NCBI RefSeq assembly: GCF_002005225.1
Contig: NZ_CP019724.1
Location: forward strand, 7,792,001-7,856,000
Source of the DNA: Streptomyces pactum
Lineage (GTDB): Bacteria; Actinomycetota; Actinomycetes; Streptomycetales; Streptomycetaceae
Length of the DNA stretch: 64,000 nt
Reading direction: 5' to 3'
Part shown: piece after piece, positions 62,384-64,000 of the stretch
Position numbering within the stretch: position 1 is the first letter of the stretch
How the letters are laid out: each line of letters opens with the position of its first letter
Translations under genes and position numbers: made by a program
Notes under the pieces: generated by a model
Databases searched by the model: none
Told to the model about the DNA's origin: nothing
What the model saw: only the letters and a program-made list of their open reading frames with translations

Positions 62384-63637
62384 TCAGGCCGCCGGTTCGG
62401 AGATCTCCGTCCGCCCGCTCGCCATCGTGCGGGGCAGCGTCAGCACGGCCAGGAAACCGAAGACCGCCACCGCGGCGAAGAAGTAGAACCCCCACGGGTG
62501 ACCGATCCCCGAGGCGACCAGGGCGCCGGTGATCGACGGCCCGACGATCGAGCCGATCCGGCCGATCCCGGACGCCGAGCCCAGCGCCGTGCTCCGCACG
62601 GAGGCCGGGTAGAAGTTCGTCACGTAGGCGTAGACGAGCACCTGCGCGGAGAAGACGAACACGCCGGTGAAGAAGACGACGGCGTTGAGCAGCAGATCGC
62701 TCTCCATCCTGACGCTCAGGCACGCCAGCATGACCACCGAGACGGCGAACCAGCCCATCGTGGTGCCCTTGATGCCCCGCCGGTCGGCGACGAACCCGCC
62801 CAGGACCAGGCCGACGACGCCGCCGATGTTGAGCACGAGGAGCTGGGTGACGGCCGTGGGCACCGGGTATCCGGCGTCGTTCATCAGCTTCGGCAGCCAG
62901 GTGTTGAGGCCGTAGACCAGCAGCAGCCCCATGAACGAGGCGACCCAGATGCCGATGCCCGCACGCAGGTACGCCGGCCCCAGCAGCTCGGTGAACGGCA
63001 CCCGCCGGTCCCCGTCCCGCTTGGCCCGGATGAAGGCCTCCGACTCGGGCAGCTTGAACCACTGGATGACGGCGACCACGAGGCCGACGACGCCGAGCAG
63101 GTAGAAGAGGATCTGCCAGTCGTCGGTCACCTGCAGCGCGAGCAGCGAGGTGATCACCGCACCGGTGTGGTAGCCGGTCATCGTCAGTGTGCTGGCCCGC
63201 GCCCGGCGGTCGGCCGGCATGTGCTCGGCCATCATCGTGAGCGAGACGGGCATGCAGGCGCCCAGGCCCAGACCGGCGATCAGGCGCAGCGCGGCGAACA
63301 TCGCGACGGAGTTCGCCAGTGGCACCACGATGGTGAACAGCGAGAACAGCACCACCGAGCCGATGAGCAGGCGGCGGCGCCCCAGCCGGTCGGCCAGTGG
63401 ACCGACGCAGACCGCGCCGATGGCGACGCCCACGAGCGAGAGCGTGGCGATGGTGGTCGCGTCGCCCGCGGTCATGCCGAGGTGGTGGGTCTTGAGCAGC
63501 GTGGGAATGATGGCGCCGAGGACGACGAGGTCGTAGCCCTCCAGCAGGACGGTGATCCAGCAAAGGACCACCGTCCACGTGCTGTTGCCGGCGCGGCCTG
63601 TCTGCGCGGGCGCGTCGGACGTGGTGGCGGAAGCCAT
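62384..63637 (-). CDS. MFS transporter of the aromatic acid:H+ symporter type
   Basis: A 417-residue carrier with 12 membrane helices, ATG 63637. The AAHS hallmark is the helix 1 motif LLEGYDLVVLGAIIPTLL and the loop GPLADRLGRRRLLIGSV. Helix 4 region RLIAGLGLGACMPVSLTMMAEHMPADRRARA is also typical. It probably imports an aromatic acid such as benzoate, vanillate or protocatechuate. It lies just downstream of an aldehyde dehydrogenase gene on the same strand, consistent with aromatic compound use. Confidence 0.9.
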   Translation of the reverse strand: MASATTSDAPAQTGRAGNSTWTVVLCWITVLLEGYDLVVLGAIIPTLLKTHHLGMTAGDATTIATLSLVGVAIGAVCVGPLADRLGRRRLLIGSVVLFSLFTIVVPLANSVAMFAALRLIAGLGLGACMPVSLTMMAEHMPADRRARASTLTMTGYHTGAVITSLLALQVTDDWQILFYLLGVVGLVVAVIQWFKLPESEAFIRAKRDGDRRVPFTELLGPAYLRAGIGIWVASFMGLLLVYGLNTWLPKLMNDAGYPVPTAVTQLLVLNIGGVVGLVLGGFVADRRGIKGTTMGWFAVSVVMLACLSVRMESDLLLNAVVFFTGVFVFSAQVLVYAYVTNFYPASVRSTALGSASGIGRIGSIVGPSITGALVASGIGHPWGFYFFAAVAVFGFLAVLTLPRTMASGRTEISEPAA

Positions 63638-63704
63638 GGTGACTCTCCCCCCGGGGACGGGTGTGAGTGAGCGGAGCCGGAACGGCCGGGGTGGGCCGGA
63701 AGGA

Positions 63705-64000
63705 TCAGAAGGGGTAGTCGGCGATGTCCGGACGTACCGTGACCCACTGGGTCTCGGTGAACGCCTCGACATTGGCCGCGGCGCCGCCGAATCGGGATCC
63801 GGTACCGGAGGCCTTGACCCCGCCGAAGGGCGCGTTGGGCTCGTCGTTCACGGTCTGCTCGTTGATGTGGACCTTGCCGGACTCGATCCGGTCGGCGAGC
63901 TTCATGGCCGTACCGACGTCGCCGAGGATGCCGACCGACAGCCCGTACTCGCAGTCGTCGACGATCCGCGCGGCCTCCTCGAGCGTGGCGAAGGAGACGA
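63705..64000 (-). CDS. Aldehyde dehydrogenase, C-terminal part only
   Basis: The frame is open from the window edge and stops at 63705, giving about 97 C-terminal residues: FATLEEAARIVDDCEYGLSVGILGDVGTAMKLADRIESGKVHINEQTVNDEPNAPFGGVKASGTGSRFGG and the end WVTVRPDIADYPF. This is the NAD-aldehyde dehydrogenase oligomerisation region, closest to benzaldehyde/vanillin dehydrogenases by its INEQTVNDEP segment. The active-site cysteine lies outside the window. Its partner is the AAHS transporter. Confidence 0.88.
   Translation of the reverse strand, partial: VSFATLEEAARIVDDCEYGLSVGILGDVGTAMKLADRIESGKVHINEQTVNDEPNAPFGGVKASGTGSRFGGAAANVEAFTETQWVTVRPDIADYPF

Overview
The window is high-GC DNA with codon use and signals typical of Streptomyces: GTG and TTG starts, 4-bp ATGA/GTGA overlaps, GGAGG ribosome sites and strong GC hairpins without U-tracts. 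The gene families also fit: SpoIIE phosphatases, DUF574-type methyltransferase, GAF-ANTAR regulator, snapalysin, and a crt cluster for the aromatic carotenoid isorenieratene. The mix of accessory catabolic genes, gene remnants and intergenic minisatellites looks like a chromosome arm; this is inference.

Layout. 1-7.1 kb: a cut-off SpoIIE phosphatase, a START-like protein, a secreted protein, a small Cys protein, a lone GGPP synthase (crtE), an antiporter remnant, a small membrane protein and a secreted streptogrisin-type protease. 7.8-19.3 kb: carotenoid region. An operon of SRPBCC protein, CrtI-like oxidoreductase and SDR runs rightward. crtY-crtT-crtU runs leftward, and crtI-crtB-Rieske-(pyrimidine-dimer-glycosylase-like) runs rightward from the divergent promoter region. 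19.3-22.8 kb: lipoprotein, EamA exporter, secreted lipase. 23.3-27.9 kb: siderophore ABC transporter (ATPase, binding lipoprotein, fused double permease) behind an iron box, plus a PPOX flavoprotein with a second weaker box. 28-31.1 kb: spore-photoproduct-lyase-like radical SAM enzyme, small membrane protein, methyltransferase, O-acetyltransferase.

31.2-40.1 kb: a self-contained beta-1,6-galactan utilisation locus. A secreted GH30 endo-galactanase would release oligosaccharides, a MalF/MalG-type ABC importer with its binding lipoprotein would take them up, and a cytoplasmic GH42 beta-galactosidase would hydrolyse them. A divergent LacI regulator faces two 16-bp operators (ATGTTTACGTAAACAT and a one-base variant). 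No ATPase gene is present, so a shared MsiK-type ATPase is expected.

40.4-51.6 kb: SigB/SigF-family sigma factor divergent from a PoxB-type enzyme and an SDR; lipoprotein; BrkB membrane protein; glucose dehydrogenase plus an enolase-superfamily sugar-acid dehydratase candidate; a P450 remnant; CPA1 antiporter; GAF-ANTAR protein. 51.8-55.6 kb: two-component system whose kinase carries an apparent frameshift, divergent from an FtsX-type ABC exporter. 55.6-58 kb: nitric oxide module (cupin, NsrR, flavohaemoglobin) with matching candidate NsrR sites. 58-64 kb: STAS-like protein, CbiZ, small membrane protein, snapalysin with its LysR regulator, PepSY-like lipoprotein, and an aromatic-acid MFS transporter next to a cut-off aldehyde dehydrogenase.

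I saw no tRNA, rRNA, CRISPR array, insertion sequence or transposase.
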